DNA of 51,143 bases from SAR86 cluster bacterium AG-313-D11 (GTDB taxonomy: Bacteria; Pseudomonadota; Gammaproteobacteria; Magnimaribacterales; D2472), in assembly GCA_003284215.1 (NCBI GenBank), contig QBVW01000005.1:68881-120023 (forward strand). The letters run 5' to 3'. This document shows, one piece after another, positions 43,216 through 51,143 of the stretch. Made by a program: the position numbers and the translations under genes. The notes below the pieces were generated by a model. The model was not told the DNA's origin. It saw nothing but the letters and a program-made list of their open reading frames with translations, and did not search any database. Every line of letters begins with the position of its first letter. Within the stretch, counting starts at the first letter, position 1.

Positions 43216-44297
43216 ACCTGCGTTTTATATGCTTCTTCTCGAACAAGTTCTGGGCTACCAAGAATTTGACGATTTAATCCAATGCGTTTGAACCAGTAAT
43301 GCAGGCCAAGCAAGTCTGTGAAACCCATGCCGCCATGTACTTCGGTAGCTTTCTTGGATATGCCTTTGCTCATTTCAGAGACATGTGCCTTTGCATGACA
43401 GGCCATTAATCTTGCCTCAGCAGGAGAATAATCGTGGCAATGTGCAGCGTGCCAAACTAATGCGTAGCAGGGCTCTAAGTCAGCAGCCATTTCAGCACAC
43501 ATGTGCTTTACAGCCTGAAATGATCCAATGACTCTGCCAAACTGTTTTCGCTCCATAGCATAATCGACTGCTTTACCTATCATAGTTTGTGATGCGCCAA
43601 GAGAATCTGCAGCAAGCATAATCCTTCCAGCATCAATGGCTTGGTTGATTGGGTTTGTAGAATCAGAAGAATTTTCTAACAATTCTGCTTTTAAGTTCTG
43701 ACAAATAACTTCTGAATATTGTCTGGTTTTATCAACTGTAGTTAGTTTGACTATTTCTATGTTTTTAGATCTTGCATCCACAACAAATATTTGACCTTTT
43801 TCATCAGCGAGCAATAAATGAGTTGCATCATTTGCATCGAGTACAAACATAGCTCTTCCATTTAATACATTGTCCGAAAAAGAGATTCCAGCATCATTTC
43901 TTTTGCCTATGAATTCACTAAAACCAACTCCAAAACGATATTCATTGATGGCGATTTTAGAAAGATAATTTTCTTGTTGGGGTTTACTGCCTGCATGCCT
44001 AATCGCTGTTGGCGCCATAACATAGGGCGCAATAAATGGAGTAGGGCCGACACCACCTCCCAAAGCTTCTGAAACAACAGCTGCAAAGAGCAAATCCAGA
44101 CCTAGACCACCAAACTCTTCTGGAATCAATAGCCCATTTATACCTAGATTTAGAAGGCCTTGATGAATTTCTGCAGAAAGATTTTTTTCATCACCGCTAG
44201 TAATATGTTTAATATTATCTATTGTGGCATGCTCTTCTAGATACTTTTTTACATTGTCTTGAAAAAAGGATTGTTCTTCTGATAAGCCAAAATACAT
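43212..44297 (-). CDS. acyl-CoA dehydrogenase, small subunit-like
   Basis: A 361-residue acyl-CoA dehydrogenase-fold flavoprotein, last gene of the leftward acyl-CoA operon. The N-terminal helical domain begins LSEEQSFFQDNVKKYL, followed by LLIPEEFGGLGLDLLF and the C-terminal ERKQFGRVIGSFQAVKHMCAEMAADLE and EVHGGMGFT. The middle beta-domain is divergent and lacks the usual CMTEP/AGSD strand motifs, so FAD or substrate binding may be altered. With the adjacent 407-residue paralog (1-bp gap) it resembles two-subunit dehydrogenases of the FadE28/FadE29 (ChsE) type. Confidence 0.82.
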   Translation of the reverse strand: MYFGLSEEQSFFQDNVKKYLEEHATIDNIKHITSGDEKNLSAEIHQGLLNLGINGLLIPEEFGGLGLDLLFAAVVSEALGGGVGPTPFIAPYVMAPTAIRHAGSKPQQENYLSKIAINEYRFGVGFSEFIGKRNDAGISFSDNVLNGRAMFVLDANDATHLLLADEKGQIFVVDARSKNIEIVKLTTVDKTRQYSEVICQNLKAELLENSSDSTNPINQAIDAGRIMLAADSLGASQTMIGKAVDYAMERKQFGRVIGSFQAVKHMCAEMAADLEPCYALVWHAAHCHDYSPAEARLMACHAKAHVSEMSKGISKKATEVHGGMGFTDLLGLHYWFKRIGLNRQILGSPELVREEAYKTQV

Positions 44298-44298
44298 T

Positions 44299-45522
44299 TT
44301 ATGCTCCTTCTACTTTTGGTTCTTTAGGCATGCCTAGACCTCGCTCGGCAATGATATTCTTTTGAATTTGACTGGTTCCTCCACCGATAATGAGGCCAAG
44401 AAAATACATGTATATGAATTGCCATGTACCGTCATTTTTAAGATGCGGGCTATCTTCATACAAGGTTCCAATTTCACCCATCACATCAATTGCAAGGCTT
44501 TCTAATTCATGCCTTAACTCTGTGCCAGTGAGTTTTTGTATCATTTTGCCTATCTTGACATCAGCTCCTGGATTTAACTTAGCTGATAACAGTCTTAAGG
44601 CGTGAGATTGTTGGGCTAAAACTTTGCCTTGAATTTTCATTAATCGATCTCGGTAAATTGGATGCTCAATTAATGGCTTTCCATCTAACGTTTCTTCTTT
44701 CATTAGATGCATCAACATATTTACTCTATTCATGGTTGCATCTGGTGGAGCCAAGGAACCTCTTTCATGCCCTAAAGTTGCATTTGCAACTGCCCAGCCT
44801 TCACCTCTTTTGCCTACAATATTGCCTACAGGAATTTTCACGTCTGTAAAAAAGACTTCATTAAATCCAGCCTTCAAAGTCATATCAACAAGTGGTCTAA
44901 TTTCAATGCCTGAGGTATCCATTGGAATCAATAAGTAGCTTATTCCAGCATGTTTTGGTGCATCTGGTTCAGTTCTCACAAGACAAAAACACATTTGTGA
45001 GTATTGAGCGGTACTGGTCCATATTTTTTGACCATTAATCACCCATTCATCTCCAACTAACTCCCCCTTAGTTTGTAAACTTGCCAGATCACTCCCCGCA
45101 TTTGGCTCAGAGTAACCTTGGCACCAAATCATTTCTCCATGAAGTGTAGGTTTGATATAGGCTTTTTTTTGTTCCTCAGTACCCATCTCCAATAGAGTGG
45201 GAACCAGCATATCAATACCTTGACCACCCATTGCTCCTGGAGTGTTAGATTTTGAAAATTCTGCAGCAATAATTCTGCTTTTCAGAATATCTGCTTCGCC
45301 GCCATATCCTCCATATTCTTTTGGCACTGAGCGAGCAAAATAGCCATTTTCAATTAAGGTTTTTTGCCATTCAGACCTAGACATTTGGGGGCCACCAGAA
45401 CCTCCTAAACTTCCTAATGGATTATTAGAACCATCCGAGAAAGATAATCCTTTATATTTTTCACAAAAGCTTTCAACCTCTTTTGTGAAGTCTTGATATT
45501 CAGGTCCGTATTCTAAATCCAT
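44299..45522 (-). CDS. acyl-CoA dehydrogenase, large subunit-like
   Basis: A 407-residue flavoprotein with full middle-domain motifs: GYSEPNAGSDLASLQTKGELVGDEWVINGQKIWTS, and a C-terminal GGGTSQIQKNIIAERGLGMP. In single-subunit enzymes this last block usually reads YEGTSQIQ with the catalytic Glu; here Gly stands in that place, as in FadE17/FadE29-like members. It lies 13 bp after the crotonase gene and 1 bp before the second dehydrogenase. Predicted role is alpha,beta-desaturation of a branched or cyclic acyl-CoA within the atu-like pathway; the in-cell partner is inferred. Confidence 0.85.
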   Translation of the reverse strand: MDLEYGPEYQDFTKEVESFCEKYKGLSFSDGSNNPLGSLGGSGGPQMSRSEWQKTLIENGYFARSVPKEYGGYGGEADILKSRIIAAEFSKSNTPGAMGGQGIDMLVPTLLEMGTEEQKKAYIKPTLHGEMIWCQGYSEPNAGSDLASLQTKGELVGDEWVINGQKIWTSTAQYSQMCFCLVRTEPDAPKHAGISYLLIPMDTSGIEIRPLVDMTLKAGFNEVFFTDVKIPVGNIVGKRGEGWAVANATLGHERGSLAPPDATMNRVNMLMHLMKEETLDGKPLIEHPIYRDRLMKIQGKVLAQQSHALRLLSAKLNPGADVKIGKMIQKLTGTELRHELESLAIDVMGEIGTLYEDSPHLKNDGTWQFIYMYFLGLIIGGGTSQIQKNIIAERGLGMPKEPKVEGA

Positions 45523-45535
45523 AATTCTTCCTTAT

Positions 45536-46327
45536 TTATTTCCAATTAGGTTTTCTTTTTTCTAAAAATGCAGCAATACCTTCCTTAGCATCATCACCTT
45601 CAAAGCATTTAGCAATTTGTTTTTGTAGATAAGGCAGAGCTTCATCAAATTCTAAAGCGTCTTGTTTCTCATATGCCTCTAGACCAAATTGCATAGTTCC
45701 TGGCGCCAGACTAGCTAGCTCTTCAGCCAGCTCGCTAACTCTTTTATCCAATTCATGAGCCGCTACAGATTCATTAATCAACCCCCATCTTTCAGCATGA
45801 TTGGCATTGATGGGCTGACCTCGCATAATAAAATCAAGCCCAGCTCTTTTAGGCATCACTCTGAACAATCCAGCCATGACCATAAAAGGCCACAAGCCTC
45901 TGTGTATCTCAGGTGCTGAAAACTTTGCAGTATCGACTGCTATGGCATGTGTTGCATTGGTTAAAATCAACAAGGCTCCGGCTAAAACAGAGCCTTGAAT
46001 TTTGCATATAGCTGGTTTGTGTAGTCTTCTAAGAGAGAAACTGATGTCATCTGCACCCTCTATTTTTGGGACATTAGAATCTTCTTTAGCAAGCCTTAGA
46101 TCAGCTCCAGCGCAAAAAATATCTCCTTCCGCATCAATAACAACAACCCTGATTTCTCTTTCTTGTTTCGCGTACGCTAAAGCATAATTCAGCTCATTCA
46201 TCATTACATTATTTAATGCGTTTTTTTTCTCAGGTCGATTTAATGTAATGGTTAAAATATTATTTTTAATACTTACTTTCGTTGCTTGAAAATTCAAACC
46301 CTCTAAAGATAATTTATCTTCGCTCAT
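45536..46327 (-). CDS. enoyl-CoA hydratase/isomerase (AtuE-like crotonase)
   Basis: A 263-residue crotonase-fold enzyme. LNRPEKKNALNNVM and FCAGADLRLAKED give the oxyanion and CoA-binding blocks. Of the two glutamates in typical hydratases, the second is kept (SAPEIHRGLWPF), while the first (the GGGxEL region) is replaced (LAGALLILTNATH). Hydration chemistry may therefore differ, as in isohexenylglutaconyl-CoA hydratase-like members. It overlaps the AtuA-like gene by 4 bp, which supports participation in the carboxylase-dependent pathway. Specific substrate not proven. Confidence 0.8.
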   Translation of the reverse strand: MSEDKLSLEGLNFQATKVSIKNNILTITLNRPEKKNALNNVMMNELNYALAYAKQEREIRVVVIDAEGDIFCAGADLRLAKEDSNVPKIEGADDISFSLRRLHKPAICKIQGSVLAGALLILTNATHAIAVDTAKFSAPEIHRGLWPFMVMAGLFRVMPKRAGLDFIMRGQPINANHAERWGLINESVAAHELDKRVSELAEELASLAPGTMQFGLEAYEKQDALEFDEALPYLQKQIAKCFEGDDAKEGIAAFLEKRKPNWK

Positions 46328-48099
46328 ATGTTTTCCTCAAATAAAGATTTAGGGATATCTGCATACTTAGCTCTTAAGTATTCCCCGAGAGATTTAGCTT
46401 GGCCATCTTTCCTAGTATTAGAAGAAACTCCATCTTCTAATATGTCATGAATGTAAAAATTTAGTGAAAGTATGTTTGGAAGCTCATACCTATCTATTTC
46501 AAATTCCCTTATGTCAGGCATCAATTCTTTGATTTTTTCGACAGTTAGATAATTATTTAAAAAAGAGAATGCATTTTCATTTTTTGCCCATACACCGATA
46601 TTCGCACAACCGCCTTTATCACCAGATCTAGCACCAAAAAGTTCTCCTAATGGTTTGTTGAGAGTTTGACCTGATGGAGGAGGAGGTATTTCAATTGGTT
46701 GTTTTTGATAATAGGTTTCTTCAAAATGGAGTTGATTAGTTGGCTTTACATTAATTTCCTTGCCGTCAATATGAACAGTCTCTTCAATGTGTTTGCTATC
46801 TATCAAAGCAGGCCAATAGACTAAGACCGGTCCTCCGGATCTTACTCCGCCTCCAGTAAAAAATCCTGGATAATTGGCTAAAGCAAGCTCTATCATTTTT
46901 GCTGTAAACATTCTACCTACTAAATCAGGATCTTTTGATTTGACCATAATTCTAAGAGAGGCCATTGCTTCTTCATTAGAATTGGGATCTTTTTTATCCG
47001 TTCTATCTAATAAAATTGAAACCTCATCAAATTGCTCTTTGCCTCCAACAGAGTTAAATAGTGCATCACTAATAATTTGAGCTTTTTCTTCAATATCTAT
47101 GCCTGTAAGAATAAACTCCATACCATTTCTATAACCACCAGCAAGATTAATACAGACTTTGTGAGTATTAGTTGGTGAGCTTCCCCTGCAACCTGATACA
47201 TAAACTCTGTCTTTGGAGACCTCCTCAATATTCAAGGTATCAAAATGAGCTATAACATCTGGATTTAAGTATGCAGGAGCACTAATTTCATATAAAAGTT
47301 GCGCTGTTACAGTTCCAGTAGATACTAAACCCCCAGTGCCTGGATGTTTGGTAATGTAAAAACTTCCATCGTTTTTGATTTCAGCTATTGGATAGCCTAC
47401 ATTGTCAAAGCTGGGCACCTCTTTAAAAAAAGAATAATTCCCACCGGTTGCCTGGCAACCACACTCAATAATATGACCTGCTGCTAATGCGCCAGCCAAT
47501 GCATCATAATCATCTCTCTTCCAATTAAATTTCCATGCCGCTGGACCAATTACTACTGCAGCATCCGTCACCCTTGGGCATACTACAATATCAGCTCCCT
47601 CATCTAATGCTTCTTTAATTCCCCAAGCTCCAAGATAAGCGTTTGCTGTGAGTGTTTGACATCCTGATTTATCAATCGGGATATTTTTATCAATGTTAAG
47701 AAATGATTCTCCTTCATTTTTTAAGGAGTTCATTCTTGGCATTAAATCGTCGCCAGTTATGTAAGCTACTTTGAGGGAAATATTGAGCTCATTTAAGATT
47801 TTCTCTATTTCATTGGCCATAGAAGAGGGGTTCAAGCCACCCGCATTTGTAACAATTTTAATATTTTGCTCTTTGCATGACTTAGCTACTGCTTTCACTT
47901 GTTTAAGAAAAGTACCCACGTATCCTTTATCCTCTCCGCGCTGCATCTTTTGATTAAAAAGAATTGTCATGGTGAGTTCTGCTAAATAGTCTCCAGTCAG
48001 AACATCTATAGGCCCTCCATCCACCATTTCTTTAGCTGCAGATAATTTATCTCCGTAATAGCCGCTACAATTTGCAATCCTTATAATTTCTTCGCTCAA
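46324..48099 (-). CDS. atuA: AtuA-like protein (DUF1446, acyclic terpene utilisation)
   Basis: A 591-residue member of the AtuA family, found with geranyl-CoA carboxylase genes in Pseudomonas and with other short-chain carboxylase clusters. The conserved N-terminus IANCSGYYGDKLSAAKEMV, LTGDYLAELTMTIL, VTNAGGLNP and CPRVTDAAVVIGPAAW are present. The C-terminal domain contains LGELFGARSGDKGGCANIGVWA. Its biochemical role is not established. It overlaps TetR upstream and the crotonase downstream by 4 bp each, so it is translationally coupled in the operon. Confidence 0.88.
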   Translation of the reverse strand: MSEEIIRIANCSGYYGDKLSAAKEMVDGGPIDVLTGDYLAELTMTILFNQKMQRGEDKGYVGTFLKQVKAVAKSCKEQNIKIVTNAGGLNPSSMANEIEKILNELNISLKVAYITGDDLMPRMNSLKNEGESFLNIDKNIPIDKSGCQTLTANAYLGAWGIKEALDEGADIVVCPRVTDAAVVIGPAAWKFNWKRDDYDALAGALAAGHIIECGCQATGGNYSFFKEVPSFDNVGYPIAEIKNDGSFYITKHPGTGGLVSTGTVTAQLLYEISAPAYLNPDVIAHFDTLNIEEVSKDRVYVSGCRGSSPTNTHKVCINLAGGYRNGMEFILTGIDIEEKAQIISDALFNSVGGKEQFDEVSILLDRTDKKDPNSNEEAMASLRIMVKSKDPDLVGRMFTAKMIELALANYPGFFTGGGVRSGGPVLVYWPALIDSKHIEETVHIDGKEINVKPTNQLHFEETYYQKQPIEIPPPPSGQTLNKPLGELFGARSGDKGGCANIGVWAKNENAFSFLNNYLTVEKIKELMPDIREFEIDRYELPNILSLNFYIHDILEDGVSSNTRKDGQAKSLGEYLRAKYADIPKSLFEENI

Positions 48100-48698
48100 G
48101 ATTTCTCCATTTTTATGCCATCAATAATGATTTTTGTTAAAAAGTTACTAGTTTGTTCAGGAGTTTGTTGTAACTCTTTTAAGAGTTTCTTAGATTGAAA
48201 ATATCTACCAAGGCCTCCTAATAGTAATGCAGTTGCCTGAGTATCAATTTCCTTGATCTCATTTTTAATTCTCGCTTCATCTAAAAGATTTTTTATTAGG
48301 TCAGTTATGTATTGCTCATGATAGTCCACCATAGGCTTAGACGAATTTAAACTACTAAGAGATAGTGTGAATCTTTCAAATCTTGGCCCAACTGCTTGAT
48401 TGGCAACAGTTAAAAAACTTTCTAATTTTTTAATTGGAGATGAATGAGTGTTCATTGCATCCACAGCAATCTTACCGTGTTTTTTTAACACTCTATCAAC
48501 TGTTGTCACTATAAGCTCCTCTTTGCTCGGTGCAATTTCGTATAGAGTTCTTAATGAAATTTTCAATTTTTTTGCAAGATCAGACATTGTTGAAAATGAC
48601 TTTCCTTGATCAAGCATACTTTCTAGCTCATCCATCACTTCAAGATGACGCTTTCCAATTTGAGGTGATTTGTCTGAAAGGATGGCTTGAGATTTCAT
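48096..48698 (-). CDS. TetR-family regulator within the acyl-CoA operon
   Basis: A 200-residue repressor-like protein. The N-terminal helix-turn-helix is SDLAKKLKISLRTLYEIAPSKEELIVTTVDRVL (about 40-72); the C-terminal ligand domain is unassigned. I start at the ATG 48698, 1 nt after the biotin carboxylase stop; the longer frame from 48746 would overlap that gene by 47 bp. It overlaps atuA by 4 bp, so the regulator is made as part of the operon and is likely autoregulatory, sensing an acyl-CoA intermediate (inferred by analogy with AtuR/PsrA/LiuR-type control). Confidence 0.82.
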   Translation of the reverse strand: MKSQAILSDKSPQIGKRHLEVMDELESMLDQGKSFSTMSDLAKKLKISLRTLYEIAPSKEELIVTTVDRVLKKHGKIAVDAMNTHSSPIKKLESFLTVANQAVGPRFERFTLSLSSLNSSKPMVDYHEQYITDLIKNLLDEARIKNEIKEIDTQATALLLGGLGRYFQSKKLLKELQQTPEQTSNFLTKIIIDGIKMEKS

Positions 48699-48699
48699 G

Positions 48700-50619
48700 C
48701 TATTTTTCAAGAACGAGAAGGGTAGCCCCGTTGTCAACTTGATCATTAAGTTTAATCATCACTTTAGCTATCTTGCCTGTCTCAGTTGCTTTAATTGCAT
48801 GTTCCATTTTCATTGCCTCAATAATTACTAAAGTATCTCCAGCATTTACTTTACTGCCTTTTTTAACCTTTACATCAATAACTTTTCCAGGCATTGGAGC
48901 GATCAAACCTCCCTCAGGGACGTCATTACCCGGTTCTATGAACCTGGGTAGAACAGATGCATTTACGTCTCCAAACGGCATGTTAATAGTGATTTCACTG
49001 CCTGCCTCAGTTACATGAGCATAAAATCTGTGAGAGTCTATCTCCACATCAATGCCAGCAATATCACAATGGTAAATTTCACAAATGGAGCCCATAACCT
49101 CATATAAATTATCTTTATTTAATTTATATTGCACTTCTATCTCATCTTGTATAAAAAGCAACTTAACTCTTTGAAGCGGCATTCTTCCATTGGTCCAGTT
49201 TCCAGGCATAAAACCTGTAACAGGGTCAGAGACTCTATTTTGTTGTGCTAGCCATAAAGCAAGTGCTGTTGATGTTTGATGAAGTTCATTTACAGAAAGA
49301 TTCTTTTTAGTTTCTAAAGTTTCGCGTTCAATAAAGTCTGTTGTTGTATTTCCGCTTATGAAGCTTTCATTTCTTAAGCAAGAAATTAAAAATTGACGAT
49401 TTGTTACTACACCTCCCATGTGAGCTCTTTCAAGTCCACGTGCCAATTTATTTGCGGCATCAATTCTATTAGGTGCCCAAGAAATAACCTTAGATAGCAT
49501 GGGATCAAAATCTGTTCCAATGACACTACCTTCTTCCACTCCTGAATCCCATCTTACCTCTGAAGCTAGACTAGTATCATATGCGTGCAATGTTCCTATT
49601 TCAGGTAAAAAGTTATTTCCAGGATCTTCAGCATATAATCTCGCTTCAATTGCATGTCCATGCCAATCAATATCATCTTGAGCAAATTCAAGCTCATCTC
49701 CTCTCGCTATCTTGATTTGCTCAGCAACCAAATCTATTCCTGTAACTTCTTCTGTAACTGGATGCTCAACTTGCAGTCTAGTATTAACCTCTAAAAACCA
49801 GAATTCATCTGTTTTATCATCAAATAAAAATTCAACAGTTCCTGCAGAGCAGTATTTAATTTTTTTAGCTAATTTTACAGCTGCTTCACCCATCTCCTCT
49901 CGTAAAAATGGATCAATTCTTGGAGAAGGCGACTCCTCAATAATTTTTTGATGTCTTCTTTGTATGGAGCATTCTCGTTCTCCCAAATGAACGACATTAC
50001 CGTGTTCATCACCTAAGATTTGTATTTCAATATGACGCGATTTTTCTACATATCTTTCTATAAAAATTCTGTCATCACCAAAACCTGAGAGAGCTTCTCT
50101 TTTGGCGCTTATGATCGAATCTTTTAATTCACTTTCTTTTTTAACAATTCGCATTCCTTTACCACCACCTCCAGCAGCAGCTTTAATCAAGATCGGGTAG
50201 CCAATACTTTTTACATCTTTGGTGTTTGAGGTCATTGGCAGAGTGGGGACCCCAGATTTTTCAGCTAGTTCTTTGGCTTTTAATTTGTCACCCATTACTT
50301 TGATTACATGAGGGGATGGACCAATCCAAATTAATTTATTGCTTTTAACTTTTCTTGCAAAGGCTGCATTTTCTGATAAAAATCCATATCCTGGATGAAT
50401 TGCTTCTGCTCCAGATTGTATAGCCGCATCAATGATGGCAGAACCATCCATGTAGCTAGAAGATAACTTGATGGCTTCATCAGCCATCTTTACAAATGGA
50501 GCATCCTTATCAGCATCAACAAAAACAGCTATACATTTGATACCCATAAATTGAGCGGTTTGCATGATTCGACATGCAATTTCTCCCCGATTAGCAACAA
50601 GAATTGAATTAAACCTCAT
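48700..50619 (-). CDS. biotin-dependent acyl-CoA carboxylase alpha subunit (AtuF/MccA-like)
   Basis: A 639-residue biotin carboxylase plus biotin carrier. The N-terminal ANRGEIACRIMQTA, the glycine-rich ATP loop AAAGGGGKGMRIV, and EVNTRLQVEHPVTEEVTGIDLV define the carboxylase domain. The C-terminal carrier has EAMKMEH with the biotinylated Lys604. It loads CO2 for transfer by the adjacent beta subunit to a beta-methyl enoyl-CoA (3-methylcrotonyl- or geranyl-CoA type). It overlaps the beta-subunit gene by 4 bp. AtuA next door favours the atu reading over leucine catabolism, but the substrate cannot be fixed from the alpha subunit. Confidence 0.88.
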   Translation of the reverse strand: MRFNSILVANRGEIACRIMQTAQFMGIKCIAVFVDADKDAPFVKMADEAIKLSSSYMDGSAIIDAAIQSGAEAIHPGYGFLSENAAFARKVKSNKLIWIGPSPHVIKVMGDKLKAKELAEKSGVPTLPMTSNTKDVKSIGYPILIKAAAGGGGKGMRIVKKESELKDSIISAKREALSGFGDDRIFIERYVEKSRHIEIQILGDEHGNVVHLGERECSIQRRHQKIIEESPSPRIDPFLREEMGEAAVKLAKKIKYCSAGTVEFLFDDKTDEFWFLEVNTRLQVEHPVTEEVTGIDLVAEQIKIARGDELEFAQDDIDWHGHAIEARLYAEDPGNNFLPEIGTLHAYDTSLASEVRWDSGVEEGSVIGTDFDPMLSKVISWAPNRIDAANKLARGLERAHMGGVVTNRQFLISCLRNESFISGNTTTDFIERETLETKKNLSVNELHQTSTALALWLAQQNRVSDPVTGFMPGNWTNGRMPLQRVKLLFIQDEIEVQYKLNKDNLYEVMGSICEIYHCDIAGIDVEIDSHRFYAHVTEAGSEITINMPFGDVNASVLPRFIEPGNDVPEGGLIAPMPGKVIDVKVKKGSKVNAGDTLVIIEAMKMEHAIKATETGKIAKVMIKLNDQVDNGATLLVLEK

Positions 50620-51143
50620 AATCTAAATACCCCGTACTCTTTAGCACCATCTATTGAAGAGTTAGAAACTATAGATAGGCAAAATCCAATAACGCTTCTA
50701 GTATCTCTTGGATCAATAATGCCATCATCTGTAACCATGCTGCTTGCAACAAGACCCTCTGACATTTGATCTGACATTTGCTCAACTGTCTCTACGATTT
50801 GAGCATCAAGTTTTTCATCAAATTTTTCACCTTTTCTTGCCGCTTGACCTCTTCGCACAATAGACATTACTCCAGCAATCTGCTTTGAACCCATAACAGC
50901 AATTTTTGCTGTGGGCCAGAGAAAGGTGAACCTATTGTTATATGCTCTGCCTGACATAGCGTATGTACCTGCGCCAAATGAAGCACCAATAATAATTGTG
51001 ATATGAGGTACATTAGAGTTAGACACTGCATTAATAAGCTGAGAGCCTTTTTTAATAATAGCCTGTCTTTCGAAATCTTTTCCTACTAAAAACCCCGTGA
51101 CATTTTGAAGAAAAATTAATGGTATGTTTCGTTTATTGCATAG
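50616..51143 (-). CDS. carboxyltransferase beta subunit (AtuC/MccB-like), 5' end beyond the window
   Basis: Partial gene: the open frame runs to the window edge, so about the last 175 residues are visible. The edge-proximal peptide reads NIPLIFLQNVTGF, then NAVSNSNVPHIT, the diagnostic GASFGAGTYAMSGRAY, FLWPTAKIAVMG and DDGIIDPRDTR, all hallmarks of methylcrotonyl-/geranyl-/acetyl-CoA carboxyltransferase beta subunits, close to the C-terminus. GTG at 51024 is internal, not the start. It is the most upstream visible gene of the leftward operon, and its stop overlaps the alpha-subunit start (ATGA). Confidence 0.9.
   Translation of the reverse strand, partial: LCNKRNIPLIFLQNVTGFLVGKDFERQAIIKKGSQLINAVSNSNVPHITIIIGASFGAGTYAMSGRAYNNRFTFLWPTAKIAVMGSKQIAGVMSIVRRGQAARKGEKFDEKLDAQIVETVEQMSDQMSEGLVASSMVTDDGIIDPRDTRSVIGFCLSIVSNSSIDGAKEYGVFRL

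Noticed and set aside
44390-44938. Plus-strand open frames opposite the acyl-CoA dehydrogenase
   Set aside because: They are antisense shadows of a well-supported gene, with no domains or ribosome-binding sites.
48699-48746. Longer TetR start at 48746
   Set aside because: It would overlap the biotin carboxylase C-terminus by 47 bp; the ATG 1 nt after that stop gives a normal TetR length and coupling.

Overview
The window is about 51 kb of AT-rich, tightly packed bacterial DNA with short gaps, many 4-base ATGA overlaps and little Shine-Dalgarno sequence. Two large TonB-dependent receptors, a TPR-sulfotransferase, a BCCT transporter, a tail-specific protease (Prc) and an atu-type branched acyl-CoA cluster together suggest a streamlined marine gammaproteobacterium, SAR86-like. 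That placement is an inference from gene content, not a database result. No rRNA, tRNA, CRISPR array or transposase was seen.

Layout. (1) 1-7.4 kb: pterin dehydratase, a secreted PHB-depolymerase/feruloyl-type esterase, a TonB receptor with a tyrosine-rich loop, and a BCCT transporter divergent from a TPR-sulfotransferase, their start codons back to back. (2) 7.4-16.4 kb: a purine locus. guaB and guaA are split by an AzgA-type purine permease, a second TonB receptor, a PRPP-dependent phosphoribosyltransferase and an MBL-fold protein, so outer-membrane uptake, inner-membrane uptake, salvage and GMP synthesis sit together. (3) 16.36-17.9 kb: a small element at the 3' end of guaA. It is bounded by a duplicated guaA tail, has AGTTACACG arrays near both ends, and carries an Xre regulator and a polytopic membrane protein but no integrase. 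A third, weaker end copy lies 139 bp further on. (4) 17.9-38.5 kb: a cell-surface glycan region. It holds an eight-gene operon for an unusual PEP-derived (nonulosonic-acid-like) N-acylated sugar (WecE-like transaminase, SDR, NeuB-like synthase without SAF domain, PseG-like hydrolase, formyltransferase, class III aminotransferase, SpsF-like cytidylyltransferase, methyltransferase), plus glycosyltransferases, a PhyH oxygenase, a sulfatase-fold/GDPD-like fusion, a Wzy-like polymerase, a GtrA/GtrB pair, and a polysaccharide deacetylase that probably starts at CTG. (5) 38.5-43.2 kb: nitroreductase, tadA, xthA, prc and a DsbA-fold isomerase. (6) 43.2 kb to the end: a leftward, translationally coupled operon for branched or terpenoid acyl-CoA breakdown. 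In transcription order it encodes the carboxyltransferase (cut by the window edge), the biotin carboxylase, a TetR regulator, AtuA, a crotonase and two acyl-CoA dehydrogenases that look like partners in a heteromer.

The most unusual items are the integrase-less guaA element with its arm-site arrays, the sugar operon with a SAF-less synthase, the sulfatase-GDPD fusion, and the TonB receptor embedded in a purine salvage locus.
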